Below are positions 18,027 through 26,945 of a stretch of DNA of 64,000 bases, piece by piece; positions within the stretch are counted from its first letter, which is position 1; every line of letters starts with the position of its first letter. Source of the DNA: Dryocola sp032000125 (GTDB lineage Bacteria; Pseudomonadota; Gammaproteobacteria; Enterobacterales; Enterobacteriaceae); assembly GCA_032000125.1 (NCBI GenBank), contig DAMALH010000023.1, positions 4,761 through 68,760 of the forward strand, given 5' to 3'. The notes below the pieces were generated by a model. It was given only the letters and a program-made list of their open reading frames with translations. It did no database searches and had not been told where the DNA came from. The translations under genes and the position numbers were made by a program.

Positions 18027-19661
18027 ATGCGCTGGCAAACCCACACCGTTTTTAATCAACCCATCCCCCTCAATAACAGTAACCTTTTCCTTTCCGATCT
18101 CTCGCTGTGCGAGGCCGTTAACCGCGAAGGCGCCGGCTGGGATGCTGAACTTTTAGCCAGCATCGGGCAGCAGCTCGGCTCAGCAGAATCGCTGGAGCTG
18201 GGACGCCTGGCGAATGCCAATCCGCCTGAACTGCTGCGTTACGATCCCAACGGTGAACGCCTTGATGACGTGCGCTTTCATCCCGCCTGGCATTTGCTGA
18301 TGCAGGGCCTGTGCGCCAATCGTGTGCATAACCTGCCGTGGCAGGAGGACGCCCGCCAGGGCTCGTTCGTGGCGCGAGCCGCGCGTTTTGTCCAGCATGC
18401 GCAGGTTGAAGCCGGCACGCTGTGCCCGGTTACGATGACCTTTGGCGCGGTCCCTCTGCTGCAAAAATCTTTACCAAAAGCATTTCAGTCCTGGTTAAAA
18501 CCGCTGCTTAGCGATCGTTACGACGCGCATCTTCTGCCCGGCAGCCAGAAGCGTGGTTTACTCATCGGCATGGGCATGACCGAAAAACAGGGTGGTTCAG
18601 ACGTGCTCAGCAATACCACGCGTGCAGAGGCGATAGATAATCGCGGGCCGGGTGAAATGTATCGCCTGGTGGGCCACAAATGGTTCTTCTCCGTGCCGCA
18701 AAGCGACGCGCATCTGGTGCTGGCGCAGGCGAAAGGAGGGCTGTCCTGCTTCTTCCTGCCACGATTTTTGCCCGACGGGCAGCGTAATCAGGTCCGGCTT
18801 GAGCGCCTTAAAGACAAGCTAGGCAACCGCTCTAATGCCAGCAGCGAAGTGGAGTTTTGTGACGCCATTGGCTGGCTAATCGGCGAAGAAGGCGAGGGCG
18901 TGCGATCCATTCTTAAAATGGGCGGCTTTACCCGTTTTGACTGCGCGCTCGGCAGCCACGGTCTTATGCGCCGTGCGTTGTCTGTCGCGCTCTATCATGC
19001 TCATCAGCGCCAGGCATTTGGTAAGAATCTTATCGAGCAGCCCATTATGCGGCAGGTGTTGGGCCGTATGGCGCTGCAGCTGGAAGGACAAACGGCGTTT
19101 CTGTTCCGCCTGGCGCGGGCCTGGGAATCAACGGCAAATCCGCTTGAGCTGGCCTATAGCCGCTTGTTTACGCCCGCTGCAAAATTCAGCGTCTGCAAGG
19201 CGGGCATGCCGTTCGTGGCGGAAGCGATGGAAGTGCTGGGCGGCGCAGGTTACTGCGAAGAGAGCGAGCTGCCGCGGCTCTATCGTGAAATGCCCGTTAA
19301 CAGCATCTGGGAAGGCTCCGGCAATATTATGAGCCTCGATGTGCTGCGGGTGATAGCCCGCCAGCCTGGCGTGCTGGAAATGCTGCATGCGGAATTTGAT
19401 GAAGTGAAAGGGCAGAATCGCCATTTCGACCGAAGCTGGCGGCAGCTACAGCAGCGTATTCGCAGGCCGCAGGAGGAATGGGGGAGGAATATCACCCGGC
19501 AGCTCGCTAATCTCGCGACCGGGGCGCAGCTGTTAACGCATTCCTCCCCGCCGCTGGCCGAAGCCTGGTGCCGCATGTCGCTGGACGAGCGAGGCGAGTC
19601 GGTGCTGCCTGAGCCGGTGCTGGTCAATGCCCTGCTGCGCGCCACGGGGCGCGCAGCGTAA
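18027..19661 (+). CDS. aidB: Acyl-CoA-dehydrogenase-like protein AidB (adaptive response)
   Basis: AidB is a flavoprotein with an acyl-CoA dehydrogenase fold and a DNA-binding C-terminal domain, induced by Ada during alkylation stress. The 544 residues start MRWQTHTVFNQPIPLNNSN as in E. coli. GMGMTEKQGGSDV (about 184-196) is the substrate/FAD loop, and GGAGYCEESELPRLYREMPVNSIWEG is the conserved later segment. In E. coli yjfIJKLM and yjfC lie between rlmB and aidB; here only a 247-bp spacer remains. That spacer should contain the Ada-responsive promoter, which I could not delimit. Confidence 0.96.
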   Translation: MRWQTHTVFNQPIPLNNSNLFLSDLSLCEAVNREGAGWDAELLASIGQQLGSAESLELGRLANANPPELLRYDPNGERLDDVRFHPAWHLLMQGLCANRVHNLPWQEDARQGSFVARAARFVQHAQVEAGTLCPVTMTFGAVPLLQKSLPKAFQSWLKPLLSDRYDAHLLPGSQKRGLLIGMGMTEKQGGSDVLSNTTRAEAIDNRGPGEMYRLVGHKWFFSVPQSDAHLVLAQAKGGLSCFFLPRFLPDGQRNQVRLERLKDKLGNRSNASSEVEFCDAIGWLIGEEGEGVRSILKMGGFTRFDCALGSHGLMRRALSVALYHAHQRQAFGKNLIEQPIMRQVLGRMALQLEGQTAFLFRLARAWESTANPLELAYSRLFTPAAKFSVCKAGMPFVAEAMEVLGGAGYCEESELPRLYREMPVNSIWEGSGNIMSLDVLRVIARQPGVLEMLHAEFDEVKGQNRHFDRSWRQLQQRIRRPQEEWGRNITRQLANLATGAQLLTHSSPPLAEAWCRMSLDERGESVLPEPVLVNALLRATGRAA

Positions 19662-19668
19662 TCGCAGC

Positions 19669-21600
19669 TCAGGAGTTAAGCCTGAAAATACTGACCAGCT
19701 CGTTCAGATGATGGCCTTTGCTACGCAGTTCGTGCGCTGTCCTGTCGGTACGCGAAACGCGCTCGGCGTTAATATGCGTGGCTTCACCAATTTGTACCAT
19801 GGCGATATTAACCTGCCCAATGCCCGCCGATTGCTCGTGCGAGGCGCTGTTAATTTCGGTAATCAGCAGGTTAATCTGGTCAATGTGGGTGATGATGGCT
19901 TCCATCGCCAGCCGGGTTTGCTCAGAAAGCTGGTGGCCTTCGGTAACTTTATCCAGCGTATCGACAATCAGCCCGTCGATTTCTTTAACCGCGTTGGCGC
20001 TGCGGGCTGCCAGCGCGCGCACTTCCTGTGCGACAACCGCAAAACCTTTGCCGTGTTCGCCCGCGCGCGCCGCTTCAACGGCCGCGTTCAGCGCCAGAAT
20101 ATTGGTCTGGAAGGCAATGGACTCGATAACGTGCGTAATATCTGCGATGCGCTGCGACGCCGATTTGATAGCGTTCATGGTCGCCACGGCTTGGGTGACG
20201 GTGCCGCCGCCTTGATGCACCGCGTCCGCGGTGCTGCTGACTAGCTGTTTTGCCTGGGAAATATTTCCGGCATTTTGTAAAACGGTGGCGGCGATCTGCT
20301 CCATGCTGGCGGAGGTTTCTTCCACGCTGCTCGCCTGCTTGTTGATTTGTTCGCTGATTTCCTCGCTGTCAGCCGCAAGCGCGTCGGTTCCCTCGCTGAT
20401 GTCGCCGGCAGCCAGGCGCACCTGCATAACAATCTTCTCGATTCCCTTACCGATACCGTTAATCGCCTGCATCAGTTGCCCGACTTCATCGTGGCGATTG
20501 GTGTGGAGCGTGACCTGTAAATTACCGGCTGCGTAATGTTCCGCAACGGTAATCACCTCGTGCAGCGGACGGCTCAGCCAGCGGCGAATAATCATCACGA
20601 AGAAGATCGCAAAGGCGAGGGCAAGTGCGGTACCCAGCGCCAGAAACTGATTGCGCATGGTGGTCACGGCGCTTAATAGCGTGGGTTTATCCACTTCACC
20701 TACAATCGTCCAGTTCCAGCCCGGCAGGCGGCTGAACGCCATAATGGCGGTGCTGCCGTCGGCCGTTGTGCGTTCAAGCGTACCTTTTCCGCCCGTCAGC
20801 AACTGTTTTTGCGTAGCGTCATCCCACGCCGGACGTTTACCTTCTTCGCTGCCGTGGAAGAGGTAATTACCGTAGTTCTTACCAGCAGAACCATCCAGCA
20901 CATAGAGATGGCCGCTGCTGCCCAGGCGACGGTTTAAGATTTTTTCGCGTATGACCTGCCAGGAGGCGGTGATATCAACCCCGACAAACAGGACGGCAAT
21001 GACATTACCGGCGCTGTCCTTCACGGGCTGATACTGCGTGATGTAACGTTTGCCGAATAGCAGCGCGAGACCGCGATAAATTTCTCCCTGGCTGACTTTC
21101 TGCCAGGCGGGGCTTGCTCTGTCGAGCACCGTGCCAATGGCGCGGCTGCCGTCTTCTTTGCGCAGTGAAGTGGCAACGCGCACAAAATCTTCTCCGCTGC
21201 GTACAAACAGCGTGGATATCGCCGACGTTCGGCTCAGGAAATCGTCTGGAATAGTATTGTTTTCATGCAGCGGCTCCTCGCCGCCTTTTAACAACGGTAC
21301 GTTCAGGCCGTTGATAGTCTGAGGCTGGGATTCATCGCGCGAAAGGGGCTGCGGCAGAAAACTGTCGAACAGGCGCGTGTAGCTTTCAACCTCAGCGCTC
21401 AGGCTACTGTCAAACATCTGCGCCATATCGCTAACGCCGCTGACCTGATTATGCAGATCTTCAAGCGCGAGGGATTCAAGCTGTTGGCTGGCGCGCTGGC
21501 TAAGTGCAAAAGTAAAAAGGAGAAAAAGCGCAGCAACGCTAAAGCCGGTCAATAACGAAAGCTTTGCGCCAAGGCCGGGCTGCCTTAAAGTTTTTATCAT
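19669..21600 (-). CDS. Methyl-accepting chemotaxis protein with Cache sensor
   Basis: This is a transmembrane chemoreceptor. The ATG at 21600 (MIKTLRQPGLGAKLSLLTGF) gives 643 residues; a TTG 13 codons upstream is a weaker choice without a ribosome binding site. One membrane helix near residues 15-35 precedes a periplasmic Cache-type sensor of about 270 residues (VRSGEDFVRVATSLRKEDGSRAIGT). A second helix is near 320, then HAMP and the signalling tip (IAFQTNILALNAAVEAARAGEHGKGFAVVAQEVR). The C terminus ends IFRLNS and lacks the NWETF CheR-tethering pentapeptide. It has no counterpart beside aidB in K-12. Its ligand is unknown. Confidence 0.93.
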   Translation of the reverse strand: MIKTLRQPGLGAKLSLLTGFSVAALFLLFTFALSQRASQQLESLALEDLHNQVSGVSDMAQMFDSSLSAEVESYTRLFDSFLPQPLSRDESQPQTINGLNVPLLKGGEEPLHENNTIPDDFLSRTSAISTLFVRSGEDFVRVATSLRKEDGSRAIGTVLDRASPAWQKVSQGEIYRGLALLFGKRYITQYQPVKDSAGNVIAVLFVGVDITASWQVIREKILNRRLGSSGHLYVLDGSAGKNYGNYLFHGSEEGKRPAWDDATQKQLLTGGKGTLERTTADGSTAIMAFSRLPGWNWTIVGEVDKPTLLSAVTTMRNQFLALGTALALAFAIFFVMIIRRWLSRPLHEVITVAEHYAAGNLQVTLHTNRHDEVGQLMQAINGIGKGIEKIVMQVRLAAGDISEGTDALAADSEEISEQINKQASSVEETSASMEQIAATVLQNAGNISQAKQLVSSTADAVHQGGGTVTQAVATMNAIKSASQRIADITHVIESIAFQTNILALNAAVEAARAGEHGKGFAVVAQEVRALAARSANAVKEIDGLIVDTLDKVTEGHQLSEQTRLAMEAIITHIDQINLLITEINSASHEQSAGIGQVNIAMVQIGEATHINAERVSRTDRTAHELRSKGHHLNELVSIFRLNS

Positions 21601-21729
21601 AGAAAACGCCTGATGAAGGGATTTATGGTGCACCTTCAACGGCAGGCGGGCGCTAACATTTAAGCATCAAATGTAACCAAATATGAATAAGCGGCGTGAT
21701 GTGGATCATGGAAAGCGCGTTTTATAAGC

Positions 21730-21758
21730 GATAAAGCCGCACCCGGCGCGGCTTTATC
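21730..21758 (-). terminator. Perfect hairpin downstream of yjfN
   Basis: GATAAAGCCGC pairs over 11 bp with GCGGCTTTATC around the loop ACCCGGC. It lies 20 bp past the yjfN stop codon on the minus strand and ahead of the chemoreceptor gene. The T-tract is short, so termination is probable but not certain. Confidence 0.6.
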
Positions 21759-21779
21759 GCCGGCCGGGCGGAGGAAAAA

Positions 21780-22055
21780 TCAGGCGTAAAGAATGGCCTG
21801 AGCACGCCAGCTGTCTGCCTGGTGATTTTCCTGCATCTGAATAATGCGGTAATAAGACGCGCCCTGTTCATCTGCTTTAAGAGCAATCATTTTCTCCACG
21901 TCCTGTACGCTACCGGCAATGCCGTTGACGGAAATCAAGCCAATTTCATTCAACCCGGTAACGCGGTCCGCAGCGACATCTTCCGCCGACTGAGCCGCAG
22001 TAGTAATCAGCCCCACAGACAGCAGTAATGAGGTTAAGGCAAGAGATCGTTTCAT
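21780..22055 (-). CDS. yjfN: YhcN-family (DUF1471) periplasmic protein YjfN
   Basis: The 91-residue precursor has a signal peptide (KRSLALTSLLLSVGLITTAAQSA) followed by a single DUF1471/YdgH-BhsA-McbA-like domain: TGLNEIGLISVNGIAGSVQDVEKMIALKADEQGASYYRI. Length, sequence and position match E. coli YjfN, reported as an activator of the DegP protease. It lies next to bsmA, another member of the family, on the same strand, as in E. coli. Confidence 0.93.
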   Translation of the reverse strand: MKRSLALTSLLLSVGLITTAAQSAEDVAADRVTGLNEIGLISVNGIAGSVQDVEKMIALKADEQGASYYRIIQMQENHQADSWRAQAILYA

Positions 22056-22209
22056 TGTCAGCTCCTTAAACAGATCCTGGTTAATAACAGGGCATTCCTT
22101 CGCTTAACTGAACCCCATCCCTGTCTCTGGGGTAAGGTCCATTGTGTATAAAAAACAATAAAACGCCGAAAAGCTGTGTAAATATCAATAAATAAGCAGC
22201 ATCAGGATC

Positions 22210-22539
22210 TCATTTTCGATACAAAATTGCCTGTGCGTACCATTGTCCCGCCACAACGGTTTCGGCATTCAGGACGATGAGATAATAATCAGCCTTTGCT
22301 GCTACAGCTTTTGCTTTAATCGCGGCTTCCGTATCCCCAGGAGCACCACGTTCCATTGCGGAAACCGTGCCGATTTTTGTCAGCCCCTGCGTTTGCGAGC
22401 GCTGAATTTCCTGCGGATGCTCCGCAACCGGCGGCGCAGATTGCGGCGTTCCCTGTAGCACGCTACAGGCGCTGAGCGTCGTTGCCAGTAATACGGCCGG
22501 TAATAATCGCATGGAGTTTTCTCGTTTCTTAATAGTCAT
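22210..22539 (-). CDS. bsmA: Biofilm stress lipoprotein BsmA
   Basis: BsmA (YjfO) is an outer-membrane lipoprotein of the YhcN family linked to peroxide, acid and biofilm stress. The start at 22539, with GGAA upstream, gives 109 residues as in E. coli; the open frame extends upstream without homology, and a second ATG lies at 22512. The lipobox LSAC follows the hydrophobic stretch (RLLPAVLLATTLSACS), then QTQGLTKIGTVS and the terminal QWYAQAILYRK. It may be transcribed with yjfN. Confidence 0.92.
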   Translation of the reverse strand: MTIKKRENSMRLLPAVLLATTLSACSVLQGTPQSAPPVAEHPQEIQRSQTQGLTKIGTVSAMERGAPGDTEAAIKAKAVAAKADYYLIVLNAETVVAGQWYAQAILYRK

Positions 22540-22731
22540 AGTGTAGTTCCGGGTCAATTCTGTGAAGGGGTAATGTGCCCGTTCTGTTACCTTCACCGCG
22601 CTTTTGAATCACTTTCAAATGAAAATCGCAGGCTGGATCTCACCGTTGCAATCATCCTTTCGCGTGATTTTCTTGCTACCGGTCATACCTTGCCTTACAA
22701 CAAGCATTCATAGCGAATCGGGGAAAAAGTG

Positions 22732-23466
22732 ATGATAGAAATTTATACGGAACAACTTGCCGGGATTGAGGTTTTACATGCGGCCCCTACGGGGCAGCAA
22801 CAAAAGGCGCTTCCCACCGTTCTGTTCTACCACGGCTTTACCTCATCGAAGCTGGTTTATAGCTATTTTGCCGTTGCGCTGGCGCAGGCCGGAATGCGTG
22901 TTGTGATGCCCGATGCGCAAGGCCACGGCGCACGTTTTAACGGCGATGAAAATGCACGCCTGCAGCAGTTCTGGTCCATCCTCAAAACAAATATTGATGA
23001 GTTCCCCCGGCTTCGACATGCGCTGGCGGAGCGGAAGCTTATAGCAGAGGGGAAGCTTGCCGTAGGCGGTGCATCAATGGGCGGCATGACGGCGCTGGGC
23101 ATTATGGCACGCCAGCCGGAAGTCAGTTGCGTGGCCTGCCTGATGGGCTCCGGCTACTTCAGGACGCTCGCCAGAACGCTTTTCCCGCCGCAGGAGCAGC
23201 AGCTTGAGGAAACCCTCGCCGCGCTTGCTGAATATGACGTTAGCCATCAGCTCGGAAGTATTAGCGATCGGCCGCTAATGCTGTGGCACGGCGAAGAAGA
23301 TGACGTTGTGCCCGCCGTTGAAACCTTGCGTCTGCAGCAGGCGCTTATGCAGCAGGGCCTGGACAAATCCCTCGTCTGTCTTTGGGAAGCCGGGGTAAAG
23401 CACCGCATCACGCCAGCTGCGCTGGAAGCCACCGCGCAGTTTTTTGCGCGTCATCTCCTTTTCTGA
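22732..23466 (+). CDS. yjfP: Alpha/beta-hydrolase esterase YjfP
   Basis: YjfP is a cytoplasmic carboxylesterase of the dienelactone hydrolase type. From MIEIYTEQLAGIEVLHA it has 244 residues; the ATG one codon upstream is equally possible. FYHGFTSSKLVYSYFAVALAQAGMRVVMPDAQGHG marks the oxyanion region. The nucleophile Ser sits in GGASMGG at about residue 113, the acid in WHGEEDDVVP and the His in KHRITP. It diverges from bsmA, as in E. coli. The ula genes that follow it in K-12 are absent. Confidence 0.93.
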   Translation: MIEIYTEQLAGIEVLHAAPTGQQQKALPTVLFYHGFTSSKLVYSYFAVALAQAGMRVVMPDAQGHGARFNGDENARLQQFWSILKTNIDEFPRLRHALAERKLIAEGKLAVGGASMGGMTALGIMARQPEVSCVACLMGSGYFRTLARTLFPPQEQQLEETLAALAEYDVSHQLGSISDRPLMLWHGEEDDVVPAVETLRLQQALMQQGLDKSLVCLWEAGVKHRITPAALEATAQFFARHLLF

Positions 23467-23575
23467 TGTGGGCCGGGATAATGGTGAGCGGTATGATTTC
23501 AGGCGATGCTTTCACCAGGGGCAATACTAAGATTGCTTTTGGATGGTGTGGACCAATGGAAATAGGTATAAAAAA

Positions 23576-23631
23576 AATACGAACGTTAGCCAGTTATCTC
23601 TTTAGTGTGAGCTATGGCATGAGTTCGTATT
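23576..23631. repeat. Spaced 9-bp inverted repeat after yjfP
   Basis: AATACGAAC (23576-23584) and GTTCGTATT (23623-23631) are perfect inverted copies 38 bp apart in the gap before the Ig-like locus. They could close a small structured transcript or be an element end. A 33-codon ORF starting at 23556 runs through but has no other support. Confidence 0.4.
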
Positions 23632-23642
23632 GTGTACAGTCA

Positions 23643-24611
23643 TTATTCTTCATCTAGAAAAGAAATTTTAAAATCAGAATTTTTATGTGTCTTTTGAGTA
23701 TTGCCCTGGCGGAAGGTCAATGCAACTGAAGCTTGATGTTCGGCGGCCAGAGCGGTGATCTGGACTCGCTCTGTTCTCATGTCTTTAACCTTCGCTGAAA
23801 GATAACCTTCACTATCTGTAATGTGGCTATAGTTACTGAGGTTATTTTCAAAAAGAGCATTTCCATAGGCGATAAATTCGACAAGGGCACCTGGCTTTGG
23901 TTTGCTATTTTCTATGATCTGCGCCCTGACTTCGTTAAAATCCTTGCCGTTGGCGACAGCATTGTCCTTAATTATCGTGAGGGTGATATATTGTTCGACA
24001 GCTGAAAATCGACAACTAATAAAGCTGTTTACTGAGCAATTATTTTTCAGATACGCTCTGAGAGTTACCTCACCTTCATTATTGTTGGTGAAATCAACCG
24101 ATGATTGGCCGCTGCCATCCGTTTCTATATTAATTAAACTTTCTCCATTAATAAAGACGGCGCCATTAGTTAAGTAAAGTTCCAGAGAGGCATGCCCGAC
24201 AGGTATATTTCCTGAGAATGTTTCTAGTTTAATGGTATTTCTGCTTTTGCCATCAGCTTGAGCGTTATCCGTTGTCACCTGTAGTTTGATGGTATCAACG
24301 TTGTTATCCGGTGAAAGGAACTCTGCTACTTTTGACTGATTAGTCTCTGGTTCATCAGTTATGCTGATGCTAATCGTTACTTTTTCTACCTTCTTATCAA
24401 TAAAGCCAGCAGAGACATTCCCGAATGGATCGCTGATCGCAGTGACGGATGAATTGCCGTTTAAAAACGTTGCGTCGCCATCAACAGAAAACGTTACCGA
24501 AATACCGGAGGCAAAGGCACCATCATTAGTATTAATAACCGCGCTAGCCCGAATTTGATCCATGCCATTTGCTATAACAGGATCTGTAATGTGAAAATTT
24601 GTAATGATCAT
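23643..24611 (-). CDS. Ig-like (Big_1) repeat protein without signal peptide
   Basis: This 322-residue protein is built from three bacterial Ig-like group 1 domains as in invasin/intimin stalks. Each opens with a pattern such as DPVIANGMDQIRASAVI, DNAQADGKSRNTIKLET and DNAVANGKDFNEVRAQI and continues with a TDSxGxxSA-type strand pair. There is no signal peptide, membrane anchor or catalytic domain, and the N terminus MIITNFHITD leads straight into the first domain. It faces away from the related genes at 25.7-28.9 kb. Possible roles are a secreted subunit using a non-Sec route or a cytoplasmic scaffold; I cannot choose. The DNA is more AT-rich than the flanking core. Confidence 0.82.
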   Translation of the reverse strand: MIITNFHITDPVIANGMDQIRASAVINTNDGAFASGISVTFSVDGDATFLNGNSSVTAISDPFGNVSAGFIDKKVEKVTISISITDEPETNQSKVAEFLSPDNNVDTIKLQVTTDNAQADGKSRNTIKLETFSGNIPVGHASLELYLTNGAVFINGESLINIETDGSGQSSVDFTNNNEGEVTLRAYLKNNCSVNSFISCRFSAVEQYITLTIIKDNAVANGKDFNEVRAQIIENSKPKPGALVEFIAYGNALFENNLSNYSHITDSEGYLSAKVKDMRTERVQITALAAEHQASVALTFRQGNTQKTHKNSDFKISFLDEE

Positions 24612-25150
24612 GATGAGTTAACCTGATTTTATTTAGGCGTTGTGGACAAGATTGCTAAAGGTATTTAAATAATATAACACTCAATTATATTGAGTTAAGA
24701 TTGTTTTTTGATCGCTAGCTAACAAAAATTGCATGCGTTAATGATTGCATCAATAGTGATTTTTAATAAGATGGTTAGCGCATGTGACTGGCGGTTTTTT
24801 CGGAAAGGTAAAGTTCTTATGTGGAAGGAATCTTAATTTGTGGACTGTATATGTTGTGATTTTAATATCCACAAGTTTTGATTCTTAATAAACAGAAATG
24901 ATTACTGCAAGTTAAAATAACCGGTGATATATTTCTAAGCACAAACTCACGTGTTAGAGAGCTATTTAAACACAGTGAATTTATCAGTTTTCCCCTGCCA
25001 TTTAACTTTATCTTACCTGAGTTTCGTTAACATACGGCTGGGTTATTTTAATTTTGGGGACTTGCATCTCATGTAATATAAGATGGTTTTGGTGGTGCGG
25101 AGGATATTTTTACAAATGCCTTATACAGATGCTCTTTGCAGGACTTCAAT
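24612..25150. other. AT-rich divergent intergenic region of the Ig-like locus
   Basis: About 540 bp separate the two divergent halves of the locus. It is very AT-rich, with many A/T tracts and no convincing ORF. It should hold both promoters and is the kind of DNA that H-NS silences. I could not pick a specific operator. Confidence 0.4.
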
Positions 25151-25747
25151 ATGAAGAGAATAATAGTGATGGCTGGTGGGCCATCACTGAATGCATCTCA
25201 AATTATGGAGGTTTATCTCTGCGGTGCTTATTGTATTGCAGTTAATGATACATGGAAGATCGCGCCATTTGCCGATGTTGTCTATGCAAATGATTATCTT
25301 TGGTGGGCCCGTAATTATCAGCAGACTCCCCAGCATGCAGAAAAATGGACAGGTAGTAAAACAGCCGCACTGGAATTCGGAATAAACTTTCATGAAATGA
25401 AAGAAACGTATAATTCTGGTTTGCGGAGTATCGATCTGGCGATAAAAAAAGGCGCCGATATTATCATCCTCCTTGGATTTGATTGCTCCTTTTCATCCGG
25501 TAAAAAGCACTGGCACGGCCAGCATGAATTTCCTCTTACGAATCCAGGAGCCCACACCCTTTTATTCTGGAAAATGCAGTTTATGAGGCTGAAAAAGAAA
25601 TACCCAGAGTCGTTAATAATTAACGCTTCTGGCCACACGGAGCTGACTATGTTCTTACGGATGTCGCTGACGGAAGCGCTTACGGCAGATAAAACCATGC
25701 TTGAACAGTCCTGCTTCGATTTTAATGCTAACTACAGGAGTAAATAA
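25151..25747 (+). CDS. Rossmann-like protein of unknown function
   Basis: From the ATG at 25151 the product has 198 residues; a TTG five codons upstream is possible. It opens with a nucleotide-binding-like strand-loop (KRIIVMAGGPSLNASQI), then IAVNDTWKIAPFADVVYANDYLWW, and later GADIIILLGFDCSFSSGKKHWHGQHEFPLTNPG, rich in aromatic and His residues. The GGPSL opening recalls phage-encoded and MptE/sialyltransferase-like Rossmann proteins, a resemblance from memory only. It ends two bases before the ATG of the Ig-like gene that follows, so the two are co-translated and probably work together. Confidence 0.65.
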   Translation: MKRIIVMAGGPSLNASQIMEVYLCGAYCIAVNDTWKIAPFADVVYANDYLWWARNYQQTPQHAEKWTGSKTAALEFGINFHEMKETYNSGLRSIDLAIKKGADIIILLGFDCSFSSGKKHWHGQHEFPLTNPGAHTLLFWKMQFMRLKKKYPESLIINASGHTELTMFLRMSLTEALTADKTMLEQSCFDFNANYRSK

Positions 25748-25748
25748 A

Positions 25749-26855
25749 ATGGCAATAACAATTAATACCCTTTCTGATGACTGGAGTAACAGTCCTAAAT
25801 GGACGGCAGTGCCAAATCATTTCTTTTTTAATATTACCGATGACGCCGGGAAGGCGCTGGCGGGGCAATCAGTGTCGTTTGTTAGTTCCGAACCGCAGGG
25901 CGCTTCTCTAACGATTATGAATCCCGAGGCGGTTACAGATGAAAGCGGGAACGTCACCTTGTTAATTACGGCGGACTATAGTGCTCTTCCGTCCGGAACA
26001 AATCTCGTTAAGCTGAACTTCTCGGCGCCAGGGGCGGGGGCGGAAAGTGGCGATGAGTCCACCGGCAGTATTGAACTATACTTAGATCCGATTCTGATTC
26101 GTTCCCCACGTATTCCTGCCGCGCTAGATGGTGTTATTACTGATAGCGACGTCAGCGGTGGTATCTTTGCGTACGTGAATTTTGAAGGTCTTCAGTTAGG
26201 CAATATCGTTGTTCTGGTATGGGACGGTCAGTTTATCCAGCGAACGGTGTCTGACAATAATCCGCCGGGATCCTACGTGTTCGATCTGTCTGAATATAAT
26301 GAGTCGCTGATTACCAATGGATCTCACACTGTCAGCGCCTTCGTTGTTGATAATGCTCTTAACGCCTCATTTAGTGATACTGTGACGTTCAAGGTTGATC
26401 GTCAGCAGGGGGGCGGTGGTCTGCCCTATTTACTTAAAGCCCATATCCCTCTCGGTGACGTAGATGATGTGATTAACGAGAAAGATATGTATGCTGCCCT
26501 TCAGGTCGTCATTCCGGATACATCCTTAGCTGGCAAATTTGAGCATTCGACCTCAGATAAGAGTGTCGGTTCGGTTATTCTTTCGGTCTACAACCAAAAA
26601 AATGCTTTTATTCAATCGCTGGTTAAGACCATCGATATTGCGAATAAATCAGGGGTATATAATTCTACAACCAGAGAAATTACCTATGATTTTGGGGTAA
26701 ATAACCAGGAAGTTATTACATTACTTAAGAGTGCTGGCATTGGACATTTACATGCCTCTTATAGTCTCAGAATTGGTGATCCAGGGTTAGAGATGTCATA
26801 TTCTTCTTCTCAGGATGCTTCTTATATTCTGGATGTGATTCCGCCAGGTGAGTAA
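25749..26855 (+). CDS. Ig-like repeat protein without signal peptide
   Basis: The start at 25749 has AGGAG upstream and gives 368 residues beginning MAITINTLSDDWSNSPKWTA. The first 115 residues form a Big_1-like domain (FFFNITDDAGKALAGQSVSF). A different module of about 100 residues follows (RIPAALDGVITDSDVSGGIFAYV), then a second copy-like module (HIPLGDVDDVINEKDMYAALQVVIP). There is no signal peptide or membrane segment. The protein shares the DGVI...D module with the next gene, so the two are paralogues within one operon. Confidence 0.8.
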   Translation: MAITINTLSDDWSNSPKWTAVPNHFFFNITDDAGKALAGQSVSFVSSEPQGASLTIMNPEAVTDESGNVTLLITADYSALPSGTNLVKLNFSAPGAGAESGDESTGSIELYLDPILIRSPRIPAALDGVITDSDVSGGIFAYVNFEGLQLGNIVVLVWDGQFIQRTVSDNNPPGSYVFDLSEYNESLITNGSHTVSAFVVDNALNASFSDTVTFKVDRQQGGGGLPYLLKAHIPLGDVDDVINEKDMYAALQVVIPDTSLAGKFEHSTSDKSVGSVILSVYNQKNAFIQSLVKTIDIANKSGVYNSTTREITYDFGVNNQEVITLLKSAGIGHLHASYSLRIGDPGLEMSYSSSQDASYILDVIPPGE

Positions 26856-26945
26856 TCGTATAAGGCCTCTTTATGAGGCCTGTTCAGTTTGCAAAAGAGC
26901 CTTCTATAAGCATCTGCCTCAGCCTAATATTGCGAGAAAACAGTC

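Noticed and set aside
23556..23657. 33-codon frame MEIGIKKIRTLASYLFSVSY after yjfP
   Set aside because: Too short and unsupported to call; it coincides with the spaced inverted repeat and is as likely part of a structured region.
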